A stretch of DNA of 64,000 nucleotides from Flavobacteriaceae bacterium (GCA_002746415.1 NVXD01000005.1:107581-171580); one strand, 5' to 3'. Positions 35,048-45,131 are shown, counted from the stretch's first letter. Program-made: numbers and translations. Notes: a model not told the origin generated them from the sequence alone.

Positions 35048-35536
35048 AAGAAATTATACCAAAAACAACATATTGGATAAAACATCAACTACAATATCTA
35101 ACACCTAAATTATTCTTTGCGAACCTTTCATTTTACCATTTGACTGGGTTTGAGATGGCATTCATCCAATGCCCAAAAGACATGAATTAATGACTCGTTT
35201 ATGGATAAATGTAATTAGCACATGCCTTCATTTTATGAAAGAGTAAATCGGATTAGCACTATAACAAATTAACTGATTAGCATTAAGCTGTACAATTAGC
35301 AACAAACCTTCTTTTAGGGCACATTCATCTAAAAATTATTCTAGATGAATCATCCAAAACAGCACTTCCCTCATTCATAAGGTGTATTCCCTCATTTTAA
35401 CTTTTATCAACCTTACGAAACTACTAGGTTTATATAGCTTTTAACCACCCTAAAAATAGGAATAGCCTTGGCAACTTCCGTTTAATTCATTCATTAACCC
35501 AACTTGTCATAGGACAGGTATAAATTTTTAGCAAAG
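35048..35536. other. 489-bp intergenic region without a recognised gene
   Basis: No convincing ORF, RNA gene or promoter consensus was seen between the kinase and tonB genes. The only structure is a perfect inverted repeat, ATTCATCTA (35323-35331) and TAGATGAAT (35342-35350), with a 10-nt centre, plus two copies of TTCCCTCATT shortly after it. It is unusually long for this compact window. Confidence 0.5.
35323..35350. promoter_or_regulatory. Perfect 9-bp inverted repeat upstream of tonB
   Basis: Arms ATTCATCTA and TAGATGAAT around a 10-nt AT-rich centre, about 190 bp before the tonB start. It could be a protein-binding site or a hairpin; no T-run follows on either strand. Confidence 0.35.
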
Positions 35537-36244
35537 ATGAAACCAAAAAAGAACCCAAACAAGGATTTAAACAAAAATCGTGGCCTTTACTTTATTTCAG
35601 GACTGGTCCTTATTATGTTATTGGCATATACTGCCTTAGAATGGAAAACCTATGACTCCACCTCTATTTATGATATTGGCATGGATATTCCCGATGAAAT
35701 CACAGAAGAAGCCCCTCCAATAATTGAGTTTAAAATTCCACCACCGCCTCCACCGCCTGTAGCTCCCCCATTTATTGAAGTAGCACCTGACAAAGCCGAT
35801 ATCATAGAAACTGAAATATTATCTACCGAAACAAATCAAGAAGAAAAAGTATTAAAAGTAGAAGAGGTAAAGGAAGTAGAAATTCTAGAAGATATTAATG
35901 TACCCATTTCAGTTGTAGAAGAAGTTCCCATATTTCCTGGCTGTGAAAATGCCTCTGATAAACTAGCTTGTTTCCAAAAAATGATAACCAAGCATGTTAA
36001 TAGAAATATTCGCTATCCAGAGATTGCCCAAGAACTGGGCATAGAAGGAAGAGTAAGCGTAGTCTTTGTAATTCAAAAAGATGGAAGCATTGGAAACATT
36101 CAATTAAAAGGGCCAGATAAAAGCTTGGAGAAAGAAGCAGCTCGTATCATTGCCAAACTTCCAATAATGGAACCTGGAAAGCAACAAAAAAATCCCGTAA
36201 AGGTCCCTTTTAGTATTCCTATCAATTTTAAGCTTCAACAGTAA
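35537..36244 (+). CDS. tonB: Energy transducer TonB
   Basis: A 235-aa protein with a basic N-terminus, one membrane span (about 16-33), a proline-rich stretch near 70-83 (IPPPPPPPVAPPF) to cross the periplasm, an acidic linker and a TonB C-terminal domain (about 150-235, ending in VKVPFSIPINFKLQ). It couples inner-membrane proton force to outer-membrane receptors. No exbB/exbD or receptor gene is adjacent. The nearby cysteines in PGCENASDKLACF are typical of Bacteroidota TonB proteins. Confidence 0.92.
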   Translation: MKPKKNPNKDLNKNRGLYFISGLVLIMLLAYTALEWKTYDSTSIYDIGMDIPDEITEEAPPIIEFKIPPPPPPPVAPPFIEVAPDKADIIETEILSTETNQEEKVLKVEEVKEVEILEDINVPISVVEEVPIFPGCENASDKLACFQKMITKHVNRNIRYPEIAQELGIEGRVSVVFVIQKDGSIGNIQLKGPDKSLEKEAARIIAKLPIMEPGKQQKNPVKVPFSIPINFKLQQ

Positions 36245-36272
36245 CAAGAATCTTTTTCTCGCGAAATCATAA

Positions 36273-36305
36273 AAAAACCCGAAACATTTAATGTTTCGGG
36301 TTTTT
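36273..36305. terminator. Bidirectional terminator between tonB and the pyrophosphatase gene
   Basis: The arms, AAAAACCCGAAACAT and its inverse, form a 15-bp stem with a 3-nt loop and poly-A/poly-T flanks. It lies between two convergent genes and can serve both. Confidence 0.9.
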
Positions 36306-36328
36306 ATTTTATTCTAAAGCTAAAGATC

Positions 36329-38752
36329 TTATTTCATCTCTTGCACTATTACTTCTTCTTTCACTATTACTTTCTTCCCTTCCACTTTCACATCAACATC
36401 TTTTAATGCATCAATTTTAGCTTCAACTTCATCGGGAGTTCCTTCAAAACTATTTTCTACAACTACAGTTTCACCATTTATGGTTGTAGTTGTTGTAATA
36501 ACAGCTTTTGTAAAAGCGTCAGAAGTCACTTCAACACTAATTTCTTTTGTAATCTCGTTATGTGCCATACCCGTTTCTTCTGCATGTCCACCCAAAATTG
36601 GAGCAATTACCAATCCAATCAAACAGGTCAGTTTAATTAATATATTCATTGATGGGCCAGAGGTATCTTTAAATGGATCACCAACTGTATCTCCAGTCAC
36701 AGCGGCTTTATGAGCCTCAGAACCTTTATAGGTCATTTCACCATTGATCTCTACTCCTGCTTCAAAAGATTTTTTAGCATTGTCCCAAGCTCCACCTGCA
36801 TTGTTTTGGAAAATTGCCCAAAGCACACCACTTACGGTAACACCTGCCATATATCCTCCAAGCATTTCAGCTATCTCCATATTATCCATTCCAAATATCA
36901 TTGGAACAAAAGCAATAGCCAAAGGAAAACCTATTGTCAATAAACCTGGAAGCATCATTTCTTTTAAAGAAGCTTTTGTGGATATTGCCACACATTTGTC
37001 ATATTCTGGTTTCCCAGTTCCTTCCATAATCCCAGGAATCTCTCTAAACTGTCGCCTCACTTCTTCAACCATTTCCATGGCCGCTTTACCAACAGCGTTC
37101 ATTGCTAAAGCAGAAAACACTACTGGCACCATGCCACCAACAAATAACATTGCTAAAACTGGTGCTTTAAAAATATTTATTCCGTCAATTCCTGTAAACG
37201 TTACATAAGCAGCAAATAGTGCTAAAGATGTAAGTGCTGCGGAAGCAATTGCAAATCCTTTTCCTGTTGCTGCAGTTGTATTACCAACGGAATCCAATAT
37301 ATCTGTACGTTCTCTTACTATTGGCTCTTGCTCACTCATTTCAGCAATACCACCTGCATTGTCAGATATAGGTCCAAAAGCATCAATCGCCAATTGCATA
37401 GCTGTTGTAGCCATCATTGCCGAAGCAGCCAATGCAACACCATAAAAACCGGCTAATGCATAAGAAGTCCAAATTGCTCCAGCAAACAATAATACTGAAG
37501 GGAATGTAGAAATCATTCCTGTTGCTAAACCTGCAATAATGTTTGTTCCTGCTCCTGTGCTAGATTGTTGAACGATTTTTAAGATTGGGCTTTTTCCCAA
37601 TCCTGTATAATATTCAGTTACGGCAGAAATAGCGCCACCAACTAGTAAACCTACTAAAGTTGCATAAAACACACGCAAAGAAGATATCTCTTTCAAACCT
37701 TCTCCAAAGAAATTCATTTGCATTGTTTCAGGAAGCATATAGCTTACCAAAAAGTAACATGCTATTGCCACCAAAACAATGGAAACCCAATTTCCAAGGT
37801 TTAGAGCTCCCATAACTTGAGATTCTTTAGCATCATTACTTTTAATTTTAACCAACGTGGTTCCTAGTATAGAAATGATGATTCCTACACCAGCAATAGC
37901 CATTGGCAATAAGATTGGTCCAATTCCGCCAAAAGCATCTTGGATAGCACCACCCATGTCTTTAATAATATAATTCCCTAAAACCATTGCCGCTAAAACT
38001 GTAGCAACATAAGAACCAAACAAATCGGCTCCCATACCTGCAACATCACCAACATTATCTCCTACGTTATCTGCAATTGTAGCCGGGTTACGAGGGTCAT
38101 CTTCTGGAATACCTGCCTCTACTTTACCTACCAAATCAGCTCCCACATCTGCAGCTTTGGTATAAATACCTCCACCAACACGTGCAAACAAAGCAATAGA
38201 TTCTGCACCAAGTGAAAAACCTGCAAGGGTTTCTAACACTATAGTCATATCAGCGGTTGAAGTCCAAACTCCACCCATAAAATAGTTATAGAAAAATATA
38301 AAGAAAGCCGTTAACCCTAAAACTGCCAAACCAGCTACTCCCAATCCCATTACTGTACCACCACCAAAAGATACTTTTAGTGCATTTGGCAAACTTGTTC
38401 GGGCTGCTTGTGTTGTTCTTACATTTGTTTTAGTGGCTATTTTCATTCCCATATTTCCTGCTAGTGCAGAAAAAATAGCTCCCAAAATAAAGGCCACTAC
38501 AATAAGCCAATGTGTTGATGGAACTACAAAAGAAACTATAGCAAGCAATACACTCACGACAACAACAAATATTGATAAAAGTTTATATTCTGCTTTTAAG
38601 AAAGCCAAAGCTCCTTCGTAGATATGATCCGAAATTTCTTTCATCTTACCATCTCCAGCATCCTGTTTCATTACCCAGGATTTTTTAACCAGCATATAAA
38701 TAAGTCCTAAAATCGCCATTATAATTGGCATGTATATCATTATAGAGTCCAT
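36329..38752 (-). CDS. hppA: Membrane-bound ion-translocating pyrophosphatase
   Basis: A polytopic enzyme (807 aa from the ATG at 38752) that hydrolyses pyrophosphate and pumps H+ or Na+. The catalytic block [20 protein letters not shown] and the following DNVGDNVGD are present. [10 protein letters not shown] has alanine at the position that marks K+-dependent enzymes. An in-frame TTG at 38815 is rejected because an exact -7 box (38794-38801) lies inside that extension. Unusually, about 85 residues follow the last membrane segment, rich in T, V, E and K. A soluble pyrophosphatase gene lies just upstream, with a terminator between. Confidence 0.95.
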   Translation of the reverse strand: MDSIMIYMPIIMAILGLIYMLVKKSWVMKQDAGDGKMKEISDHIYEGALAFLKAEYKLLSIFVVVVSVLLAIVSFVVPSTHWLIVVAFILGAIFSALAGNMGMKIATKTNVRTTQAARTSLPNALKVSFGGGTVMGLGVAGLAVLGLTAFFIFFYNYFMGGVWTSTADMTIVLETLAGFSLGAESIALFARVGGGIYTKAADVGADLVGKVEAGIPEDDPRNPATIADNVGDNVGDVAGMGADLFGSYVATVLAAMVLGNYIIKDMGGAIQDAFGGIGPILLPMAIAGVGIIISILGTTLVKIKSNDAKESQVMGALNLGNWVSIVLVAIACYFLVSYMLPETMQMNFFGEGLKEISSLRVFYATLVGLLVGGAISAVTEYYTGLGKSPILKIVQQSSTGAGTNIIAGLATGMISTFPSVLLFAGAIWTSYALAGFYGVALAASAMMATTAMQLAIDAFGPISDNAGGIAEMSEQEPIVRERTDILDSVGNTTAATGKGFAIASAALTSLALFAAYVTFTGIDGINIFKAPVLAMLFVGGMVPVVFSALAMNAVGKAAMEMVEEVRRQFREIPGIMEGTGKPEYDKCVAISTKASLKEMMLPGLLTIGFPLAIAFVPMIFGMDNMEIAEMLGGYMAGVTVSGVLWAIFQNNAGGAWDNAKKSFEAGVEINGEMTYKGSEAHKAAVTGDTVGDPFKDTSGPSMNILIKLTCLIGLVIAPILGGHAEETGMAHNEITKEISVEVTSDAFTKAVITTTTTINGETVVVENSFEGTPDEVEAKIDALKDVDVKVEGKKVIVKEEVIVQEMK

Positions 38753-38793
38753 AAGTTCTTTAGTTGTGAATTTAGTTGTGTAATTAAGCTGGG

Positions 38794-38801
38794 CAAAAGT
38801 A
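38794..38801 (-). promoter_or_regulatory. -7 box of hppA
   Basis: TACTTTTG on the minus strand, an exact TAnnTTTG match, 41 bp before the chosen ATG and downstream of the ppa terminator. It decides the start-codon choice for hppA. Confidence 0.5.
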
Positions 38802-38820
38802 GTGAAATCAAACAAAATAA

Positions 38821-38855
38821 AAAAAGCAATATTGAATACCCAATATTGCTTTTTT
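38821..38855 (-). terminator. Terminator of ppa
   Basis: AAAAAGCAATATTG and CAATATTGCTTTTT form a 14-bp stem with a 6-nt loop, T-rich on both strands, 18 bp after the ppa stop. It separates ppa from the hppA promoter. Confidence 0.85.
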
Positions 38856-38872
38856 ATATTTAAAACTTATAA

Positions 38873-39400
38873 TTATTTAATACTTACTTCCTTGGTAGGT
38901 ATGTCGCTGCTCTTAAAACGCTGTATACACTTTACAACGATATCTTTGGCTTCATTTACGTCTCCCCAACCGCCAACATCTACTTTTTTCTTTTCCAAAT
39001 CTTTATACACCTGAAAAAAATGTTCTATTTCTTTAATAAGATGGGGATTTAATTCATTTAAATCAGTAACAGTATTCCAAATAGGATCAGATACGGGAAC
39101 ACATATGATTTTTTCATCTGGTCCTTTTTCATCGGCCATATGGAAAACACCTATTGGTTTCACTTCCATTACACAACCTGGAAAAGTAGGTTCAGTAACC
39201 AAAACCAACACATCCAATGGATCCCCATCCAAGGCTAAGGTTTCTGGAACAAAGCCATAATCTGCTGGATACATCATAGAAGAAAATATCATTCTATCAT
39301 AGCGCACCTTCTTTAGTTCAAAATCATATTCATACTTGTTTCTACTTCCTTTGGGTATTTCTATAAGGACATCAAAAGAGGTTACTTCTTCTTTGCTCAT
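38873..39400 (-). CDS. ppa: Inorganic pyrophosphatase, soluble family I
   Basis: A 175-aa cytoplasmic Mg2+-dependent enzyme (start at the ATG at 39400, matching the family length; a longer upstream frame adds 20 unlikely residues). The active-site segment is LALDGDPLDVLVLV with the metal-binding aspartates; IEIPKGSRNKYEYD and YPADYGFVP are also conserved. It pulls biosynthetic reactions by removing PPi. It lies 43 bp after the DUF5686 gene and next to the membrane pyrophosphatase gene, so two PPi-consuming routes are encoded side by side. Confidence 0.95.
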   Translation of the reverse strand: MSKEEVTSFDVLIEIPKGSRNKYEYDFELKKVRYDRMIFSSMMYPADYGFVPETLALDGDPLDVLVLVTEPTFPGCVMEVKPIGVFHMADEKGPDEKIICVPVSDPIWNTVTDLNELNPHLIKEIEHFFQVYKDLEKKKVDVGGWGDVNEAKDIVVKCIQRFKSSDIPTKEVSIK

Positions 39401-39443
39401 AATATTTACTATTGTTATTATATCGTTTAAATAAAAGTACAGA

Positions 39444-41939
39444 TTAAAAACTAAAGCCAAATGATCCTGTTACACTAAATGGCCTTGCATTGGGGCTCTC
39501 TAAATAATTTCCCCTGAAATTAAAGTCTAACCTAAAGATCTTGAAAATATTACCAACACCAAAGGAATATTCCCAGTAAATATTATCTGTTGGCGAAAGC
39601 AACGGAATATTGGTTGGGCTATTTAGCAATCTATTTCCATCCGACAAATCTCCCCAAACACCCCTAAGGCCAATTATTTCCCTTAAATTCCAATTGCGCA
39701 TAAATGGTATTCTGGAAAAAAGTCTGCCATTAAAATTTTGCTCCAAATGCACTGCAGCATACGTATCTGTCACGAACTCATAGAAATCTAGATTAGGAAA
39801 TGTTTTATATATTGTAAATAGTGTTTGATTTCCCGGCACAACATTCAATAGACCCAAAGGCACTTCTCCAAAAGTTTTACCCAACTCAATTGTAGTGTTC
39901 AACCTTCCTATCCCCCCAATTTGCCATGGCTGCGTATATGAAAACTGAAGCCTTTCAAAATCAAAATCACTTTCCAAAAAACCTTCATATCCTTTGGTAT
40001 AGCTCAATAAAAGCGTGCTATAATTTTCATTGATATTATACCGTTCTACCCCATAACCAGTAGTCCTCTTTCCAGGCGTATAGACCAAAGAGGTGTTAAT
40101 TGTAAACTGTTTTATTTCTGATGCAACGCCCGTAGGAGAATCTACATCTAAATAATCCAAACTAAAAGCATCTGGTAATGCAGAACTTAACGTCCGAAGC
40201 GAAGACCCCAATCGAATTCTAAAATTGGTTGCTGGCTCCATTTCAACCGAGAATGCAGTAAGATCAATATTAGTTAAACGGTCATTTGACCCTACAGTAA
40301 CTACTGAAGAAGATGCAATACTCCTTCCTAATACATCACTGGTTGTGGTTAGATTAAGCCCCATTTGTTCAACATCTTTTCTATGCCCGCCAGAAACAAT
40401 TAATCTTGTTTTTCTATCCAGCAACCATTTGGCAGAAAATCCATGTTTCACTCTGTGATCATCAAAACCATATGCTAAATATCCTTCTAACCTCCATGAA
40501 TCATTTTGATTAAAAAAAGTTCTTGCCCCTGCTCGCAGGCGAAATCCCTCTGCATTGTTATAGCCAAATACACTATAAATATTTCCAAGGTCAAGGTTCC
40601 ATTTATCAACCTCCACATAACCAGAGCCTAGAATACTTGCTATATTATAGAAGGTATTGAACTTAGGCACTGTTTTCAAAGTATCCAACAATTTATATAT
40701 GCCTTGCTCGTCTTGATTTAAGCTTTCCAGTCGGCTATTCTTCCAAAATATACTATCTCTATTCCTGACCAAGGCATCAAATGGATCTGATTCATTTTTA
40801 TAGAATTTTTCAGGCTTAGGGATGTCAAATTTATAATTGGCAAAAACCGTGGTGCGCTTGCCGTATAAGCCTTTAGATTTTTCTTTTTTGCTATAGCTAA
40901 AATCACTGAGCATATAATCTCGTTTCAAAAGAAAAACAGAATCGTTTACTACATCAAAATCTTGCTCAATATAAACCTCTTTTACCCAGTTTATATTGGC
41001 GCTTTTAGTGACTTCAAGGTTTATCTTCTTGATGGCAAAAGTGGAGTCATTTACCCAAAAATCACCCTTAAACGTTAGTTCATTTTTTCGTCTGGGATAG
41101 TAGATAATATTATAACACCACTTATTATCTATAAATGTACTATCTGATAACACATAATTGTAGGTGTCCACCCCTGTTTTAGATAGTGGGCTGGTAAAAC
41201 TTTTGTCAAAAAACTTAAGGTAATTGTCATAGATGTCATAATCGGAATACAAATCTTCCACAAAGGCAATAATAGCCTGATTGTTACTAAAACCTGAATT
41301 TTTACTTCCAAGAACATCTTCTTTCTTTTCCGCCTTTATATTATTACCATACACTTTGGAAAAAGTTTCATTCAAGAAAATTGGCAAATAGGTCTTCCCT
41401 GTAATACGAGAGGTGTCCAAGTCATTAAAAATAAACTCCATTCCCTTAAAAATCCTTTTCTGCATTAAAGCACTATCAATAGAATTAAGGTCAAATTCTA
41501 TTTTCTCGTATTTGTCATACTGGTATTGCTTAAACATATGCACCCCATTGACCCGTTTCTTGGCCCATATTTTCTTTAGAATTTCTATGGCTGGATTGTT
41601 TTTCTTAGATTGTTTCCCTACATAGATTACAACCTCGTCCAATTCCTCATTGGATTCCAACAGCACAATATCCATGTTATAGTTTACCTTAGATGGCAGT
41701 GGGATTTCTTGCGACGCATACCCAATAAAGGAAACCACTAAAATTGGGTGGTCATTATCAGATTCCATATAAAACCTACCGTTATCATTGGTGATGGTTC
41801 CTTCTGAAGAATTTTTGAACAAAACATTGGCAAATGCGACTGGTTCACCTAAATCATCCACTACAATTCCTCCAACCTTGGTCTGAGAAATAATATAACA
41901 CGTAAAAAACAAAAACAAAGGAAGTACAAATTTTTTCAT
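39444..41939 (-). CDS. DUF5686 family protein with carboxypeptidase-like regulatory domain
   Basis: An 831-aa outer-membrane-associated protein (start at the ATG at 41939, which opens a signal peptide MKKFVLPLFLFFTCYI). Residues about 22-105 form a carboxypeptidase-regulatory-like beta sandwich (VGGIVVDDLGEPVAFANVLF), as in TonB-dependent receptors. The remainder matches the DUF5686 type, with a C-terminal barrel-like pattern ending in FGFSF, a typical terminal aromatic for outer-membrane insertion. No TonB box or plug was recognised. Function unknown. Confidence 0.82.
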   Translation of the reverse strand: MKKFVLPLFLFFTCYIISQTKVGGIVVDDLGEPVAFANVLFKNSSEGTITNDNGRFYMESDNDHPILVVSFIGYASQEIPLPSKVNYNMDIVLLESNEELDEVVIYVGKQSKKNNPAIEILKKIWAKKRVNGVHMFKQYQYDKYEKIEFDLNSIDSALMQKRIFKGMEFIFNDLDTSRITGKTYLPIFLNETFSKVYGNNIKAEKKEDVLGSKNSGFSNNQAIIAFVEDLYSDYDIYDNYLKFFDKSFTSPLSKTGVDTYNYVLSDSTFIDNKWCYNIIYYPRRKNELTFKGDFWVNDSTFAIKKINLEVTKSANINWVKEVYIEQDFDVVNDSVFLLKRDYMLSDFSYSKKEKSKGLYGKRTTVFANYKFDIPKPEKFYKNESDPFDALVRNRDSIFWKNSRLESLNQDEQGIYKLLDTLKTVPKFNTFYNIASILGSGYVEVDKWNLDLGNIYSVFGYNNAEGFRLRAGARTFFNQNDSWRLEGYLAYGFDDHRVKHGFSAKWLLDRKTRLIVSGGHRKDVEQMGLNLTTTSDVLGRSIASSSVVTVGSNDRLTNIDLTAFSVEMEPATNFRIRLGSSLRTLSSALPDAFSLDYLDVDSPTGVASEIKQFTINTSLVYTPGKRTTGYGVERYNINENYSTLLLSYTKGYEGFLESDFDFERLQFSYTQPWQIGGIGRLNTTIELGKTFGEVPLGLLNVVPGNQTLFTIYKTFPNLDFYEFVTDTYAAVHLEQNFNGRLFSRIPFMRNWNLREIIGLRGVWGDLSDGNRLLNSPTNIPLLSPTDNIYWEYSFGVGNIFKIFRLDFNFRGNYLESPNARPFSVTGSFGFSF

Positions 41940-42037
41940 TAGCTCATACATATTAACGCACAACCTAGAAAGAGGCTGTGTATATAACGTTATTATTTAG
42001 GTTTGGTGTAAATGTGCTATCAAATAATCTGCATTTT

Positions 42038-42076
42038 AAATAAATAAAGCTCCATCAACTCTTGGTCGATGAAGCT
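42038..42076 (-). terminator. Terminator of pdhB
   Basis: On the minus strand AGCTTCATC (42076-42068) pairs with GATGGAGCT (42056-42048), one G-T pair, followed by TTATTTATTT. It lies 27 bp after the pdhB stop. Confidence 0.6.
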
Positions 42077-42102
42077 AAGATAGTTTTACAAAATAATATG
42101 TT

Positions 42103-43080
42103 TTATTTATATAACACTTTTTTAACAGCTTTAATCACATCTTCATGATTAGGCAACCATTCTGCCAATAAAACTGGAGAATAAGGTGTTGGTGTATCTG
42201 CAGTGTTAATTTTTACAATTGGTGCATCTAAATAATCAAATGCTTGCGACTGGACTTGGTATGTAATCTCTGTTGAAACATTACCAAAAGGCCAAGCTTC
42301 CTCTAAAATGACCAGTCTATTTGTTTTCTTAACTGAATTCAAGATAGTTTCTTGATCCATAGGCCTTACTGTTCGAAGATCTATAATCTCACAAGTAATC
42401 CCTTCTTTTTCTAGTTCATCTGCAGCTTTGTACGCCTCCTTTATAATTTTACCAAAGGACACAATGGTCACATCATTTCCTTCTCTTACAACCTCAGCAA
42501 CCCCCAACGGGATGATATAATCTCCCTCAGGCACTTCTCCTTTGTCCCCGTACATTTGCTCAGACTCCATAAAAATTACTGGATCATCATCTCTAATTGC
42601 AGCTTTTAAAAGTCCTTTTGCATCTTTTGGATTTGATGGCACTACAACTTTTAATCCTGGACAATTGGCAAACCAATTTTCAAAAGCTTGTGAGTGTGTT
42701 GCTCCTAATTGACCTGCGGATCCTGTAGGACCTCTAAATACAATTGGACAATTGAACTGTCCACCCGACATTTGTCTGATTTTTGCAGCATTGTTTATAA
42801 TCTGGTCAATTCCTACCAAAGCAAAGTTAAAGGTCATAAACTCTACAATTGGCCGGTTGCCATTCATTGCAGAACCTACAGCTATTCCAGCAAACCCCAA
42901 TTCAGAAATAGGAGTATCTATTACACGTTCTGGTCCAAATTCATCTAGCATTCCCTTAGAGGCTTTATAAGCGCCATTGTATTCGGCAACTTCTTCACCC
43001 ATCAGGTAAATGGTATCATCATTTCTCATTTCTTCCGACATTGCCTCACATATGGCCTGTCTAAACTGTAATGTTTTCAT
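42103..43080 (-). CDS. pdhB: Pyruvate dehydrogenase E1 component, beta subunit
   Basis: A 325-aa thiamine-pyrophosphate enzyme subunit: MGEEVAEYNGAYKASKG, DTPISELGFAGIAVG and FRGPTGSAGQLGATHSQ are typical of E1 beta. With the alpha subunit (not in the window) it decarboxylates pyruvate in the dehydrogenase complex. It is a single gene with its own -7 box and is divergent from etfB. A branched-chain 2-oxoacid E1 beta is the less likely alternative. Confidence 0.9.
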   Translation of the reverse strand: MKTLQFRQAICEAMSEEMRNDDTIYLMGEEVAEYNGAYKASKGMLDEFGPERVIDTPISELGFAGIAVGSAMNGNRPIVEFMTFNFALVGIDQIINNAAKIRQMSGGQFNCPIVFRGPTGSAGQLGATHSQAFENWFANCPGLKVVVPSNPKDAKGLLKAAIRDDDPVIFMESEQMYGDKGEVPEGDYIIPLGVAEVVREGNDVTIVSFGKIIKEAYKAADELEKEGITCEIIDLRTVRPMDQETILNSVKKTNRLVILEEAWPFGNVSTEITYQVQSQAFDYLDAPIVKINTADTPTPYSPVLLAEWLPNHEDVIKAVKKVLYK

Positions 43081-43126
43081 TTAGTATGGAATATTTACTA
43101 TTATTTGTTTCACCAAAAATCGCAAG

Positions 43127-43134
43127 CAAAAATA
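43127..43134 (-). promoter_or_regulatory. -7 box of pdhB
   Basis: TATTTTTG on the minus strand, an exact TAnnTTTG match, 46 bp before the ATG. No clear -33 element. Confidence 0.45.
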
Positions 43135-43186
43135 GGAAATTATATGTCAATTATATAGCGGGTTAGGGTTAAAAAGATAACAAATT

Positions 43187-43206
43187 TTACTATGCACGCA
43201 TAGTAA
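43187..43206. promoter_or_regulatory. Palindromic operator candidate upstream of etfB
   Basis: TTACTATGC and GCATAGTAA, a perfect 9-bp dyad with a 2-bp centre, ending 51 bp before the etfB ATG and about 18 bp upstream of a possible -7 box (TATCTTAG, 43224-43231). The position over the -33 region suits repression. A related palindrome lies at 58477-58492. Confidence 0.6.
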
Positions 43207-43257
43207 TTTTGAAAATTAATACTTATCTTAGCCATGTCATTAAAAAAGGCAGAAATT

Positions 43258-44004
43258 ATGAAAATATTAGTTTGCATCAGCAATGTACCAGATACTACTT
43301 CCAAGATAAATTTTACAGATGGTGACACAAAGTTTGACACCAATGGTGTGCAATTTGTAATTAATCCAAATGATGAGTTTGGTCTTACAAGAGCCATGTG
43401 GTTCAAAGAAAAACAAGGAGCCACAGTACATGTAGCCACTGTTGGCGCGGCCACTACCGAACCCACCATTAGAAAAGCATTGGCTATTGGGGCCGATGAG
43501 GCCATTAGAGTAAACGCAGCACCCAAAGATGGACTTTTTGTGGCACAACAATTGGCAGAGGTTATTAAAAATGGAGGGTATGACCTAGTCATCGCTGGCA
43601 AAGAATCCATTGACTATAACGGCGGCATGGTTCCAGGAATCCTTTCAGCCCTTCTAGACATGAATTTTGTAAACACATGCATCAATTTAGAAATTGACGG
43701 GAACAATGCAACCGCAATAAGGGAAATTGATGGTGGTAAAGAAACAATAAGCACATCTCTACCCCTTATTATAGGCGGGCAAAAAGGTTTGGTACAAGAA
43801 AGCGACCTTAAAATTCCAAATATGAGAGGCATCATGATGGCGAGACAAAAGAAACTTACTGTCGTAGAACCTATAGACGCAGTACAAGCTACCACAGATA
43901 TCAGATTTGAAAAACCAGCACCTAAAGGAGCGGTTAAATTGGTAGATCCAAACAATTTAGACGAATTAATCAATCTTTTGCACACGGAAGCAAAGGTGAT
44001 TTAA
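43258..44004 (+). CDS. etfB: Electron transfer flavoprotein beta subunit
   Basis: A 248-aa protein (ATG at 43258; an in-frame ATG 24 bp upstream adds only eight residues). MKILVCISNVPDT, GKESIDYNGGMVPGILSALL and the AMP-site region are typical of ETF beta. With EtfA it carries electrons from acyl-CoA dehydrogenases to the quinone pool through ETF:quinone oxidoreductase. It is followed by etfA after 93 bp. A palindrome covers the promoter region. Confidence 0.93.
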   Translation: MKILVCISNVPDTTSKINFTDGDTKFDTNGVQFVINPNDEFGLTRAMWFKEKQGATVHVATVGAATTEPTIRKALAIGADEAIRVNAAPKDGLFVAQQLAEVIKNGGYDLVIAGKESIDYNGGMVPGILSALLDMNFVNTCINLEIDGNNATAIREIDGGKETISTSLPLIIGGQKGLVQESDLKIPNMRGIMMARQKKLTVVEPIDAVQATTDIRFEKPAPKGAVKLVDPNNLDELINLLHTEAKVI

Positions 44005-44097
44005 GACCACGCTTACATTATTCCGAATTGAATTCGGTATCTAGAAAAATCAAAACATCTAATTCTTGAAGCAAATTCAGAAAAAAAACAAAAATTT

Positions 44098-45066
44098 ATG
44101 TCAGTTTTAGTTTATACAGAATCCGAAAACGGAAAATTTAAAAAAAATGCTTTTGAAGCTGCTTCCTATGCGCATGAAGTAGCCAAACAAATAGGGGCAA
44201 CAGTTACAGCTGTATCTTTCAATGCAGAAAACAATGATGAATTAGGGTTGTATGGCGTTTCTAAAGTATTGAACATTACTAATGAAGCATTAAAAACGTT
44301 CAACGCCAAAGCCTTTGCTAAAGTTATCTCACAGGCAGCTGAAAAAGAAAATGCATCTGTTATTATAGTGAGTTCAAGCACCAACTCAAAATACTTAGCA
44401 CCACTTTTAAGTGGAAGCCTAAAAGCAGGTTATGTATCTAATGTAGTTGCGGCACCAGAAAGCACCAATCCGTTTACGGTAAAAAGAACAGCTTTTAGTA
44501 ATAAAGGGTTTGCTTACACTCAAATAGAAACAGATACGAAAATTATTGGGGTATCCAATAATGCTTTTGGAATTTCAGAGAACAAACTTGATGCAACCAT
44601 AGAAAGTTTTAACCCATCTATAAACGATGCAGATTTTTCAGCTAAATCTATTGAAATAGATAGGGCAGCTGGAAAAGTGACCATAGCAGATGCAGATATT
44701 GTTGTTTCTGGTGGACGCGGACTAAAAGGTCCAGAAAATTGGGGAATGATAGAAGAATTGGCCGAGGTACTTGGTGCTGCAACTGCATGTTCCAAGCCAG
44801 TATCAGATATGGATTGGAGACCTCACAGCGAGCATGTAGGACAAACAGGAAAGCCAGTTGCTAGTAACTTGTATATTGCCATTGGGATTTCAGGAGCCAT
44901 TCAACATTTAGCTGGGATTAGTGCATCCAAGGTAAAAGTAGTCATAAATATAGATCCAGAAGCTCCTTTTTTCAAGGCTGCCGATTATGGGGTTGTTGGT
45001 GATGCTTTTGAAGTAGTTCCTAAACTCATAGAAAAATTAAAAGAATTTAAAGCCCAAAACACTTAA
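44098..45066 (+). CDS. etfA: Electron transfer flavoprotein alpha subunit
   Basis: A 322-aa protein whose C-terminal half holds the FAD site: VSGGRGLKGPENW, then GAATACSKPVSD and QTGKPVASNLYIAIGISGA. It is the partner of EtfB, encoded directly upstream. An interleaved hairpin terminator region follows the stop codon. Confidence 0.94.
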   Translation: MSVLVYTESENGKFKKNAFEAASYAHEVAKQIGATVTAVSFNAENNDELGLYGVSKVLNITNEALKTFNAKAFAKVISQAAEKENASVIIVSSSTNSKYLAPLLSGSLKAGYVSNVVAAPESTNPFTVKRTAFSNKGFAYTQIETDTKIIGVSNNAFGISENKLDATIESFNPSINDADFSAKSIEIDRAAGKVTIADADIVVSGGRGLKGPENWGMIEELAEVLGAATACSKPVSDMDWRPHSEHVGQTGKPVASNLYIAIGISGAIQHLAGISASKVKVVINIDPEAPFFKAADYGVVGDAFEVVPKLIEKLKEFKAQNT

Positions 45067-45087
45067 TTTTTATTAATTTGTGCCTTT

Positions 45088-45131
45088 AAAAGGGCTGTTT
45101 AAATATTTGGACAACCCTTTTATTTAAACAG
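45088..45131 (+). terminator. Terminator-like region after etfA with interleaved inverted repeats
   Basis: AAAAGGG (45088-45094) pairs with CCCTTTT (45115-45121) followed by ATTT; the stem extends by TGT/ACA after one mismatch. Interleaved with it, CTGTTTAAATA (45095-45105) pairs with TATTTAAACAG (45121-45131). The two helices compete or could form a pseudoknot. Confidence 0.5.

Noticed and set aside
36744..37208. Plus-strand frame of 154 codons inside the membrane pyrophosphatase gene
   Set aside because: Antisense to conserved transmembrane segments; no independent evidence.
43140..43610. 156-codon minus-strand frame overlapping etfB and its promoter
   Set aside because: Covers the palindrome and the start of etfB, and shows no family features; a shadow frame.
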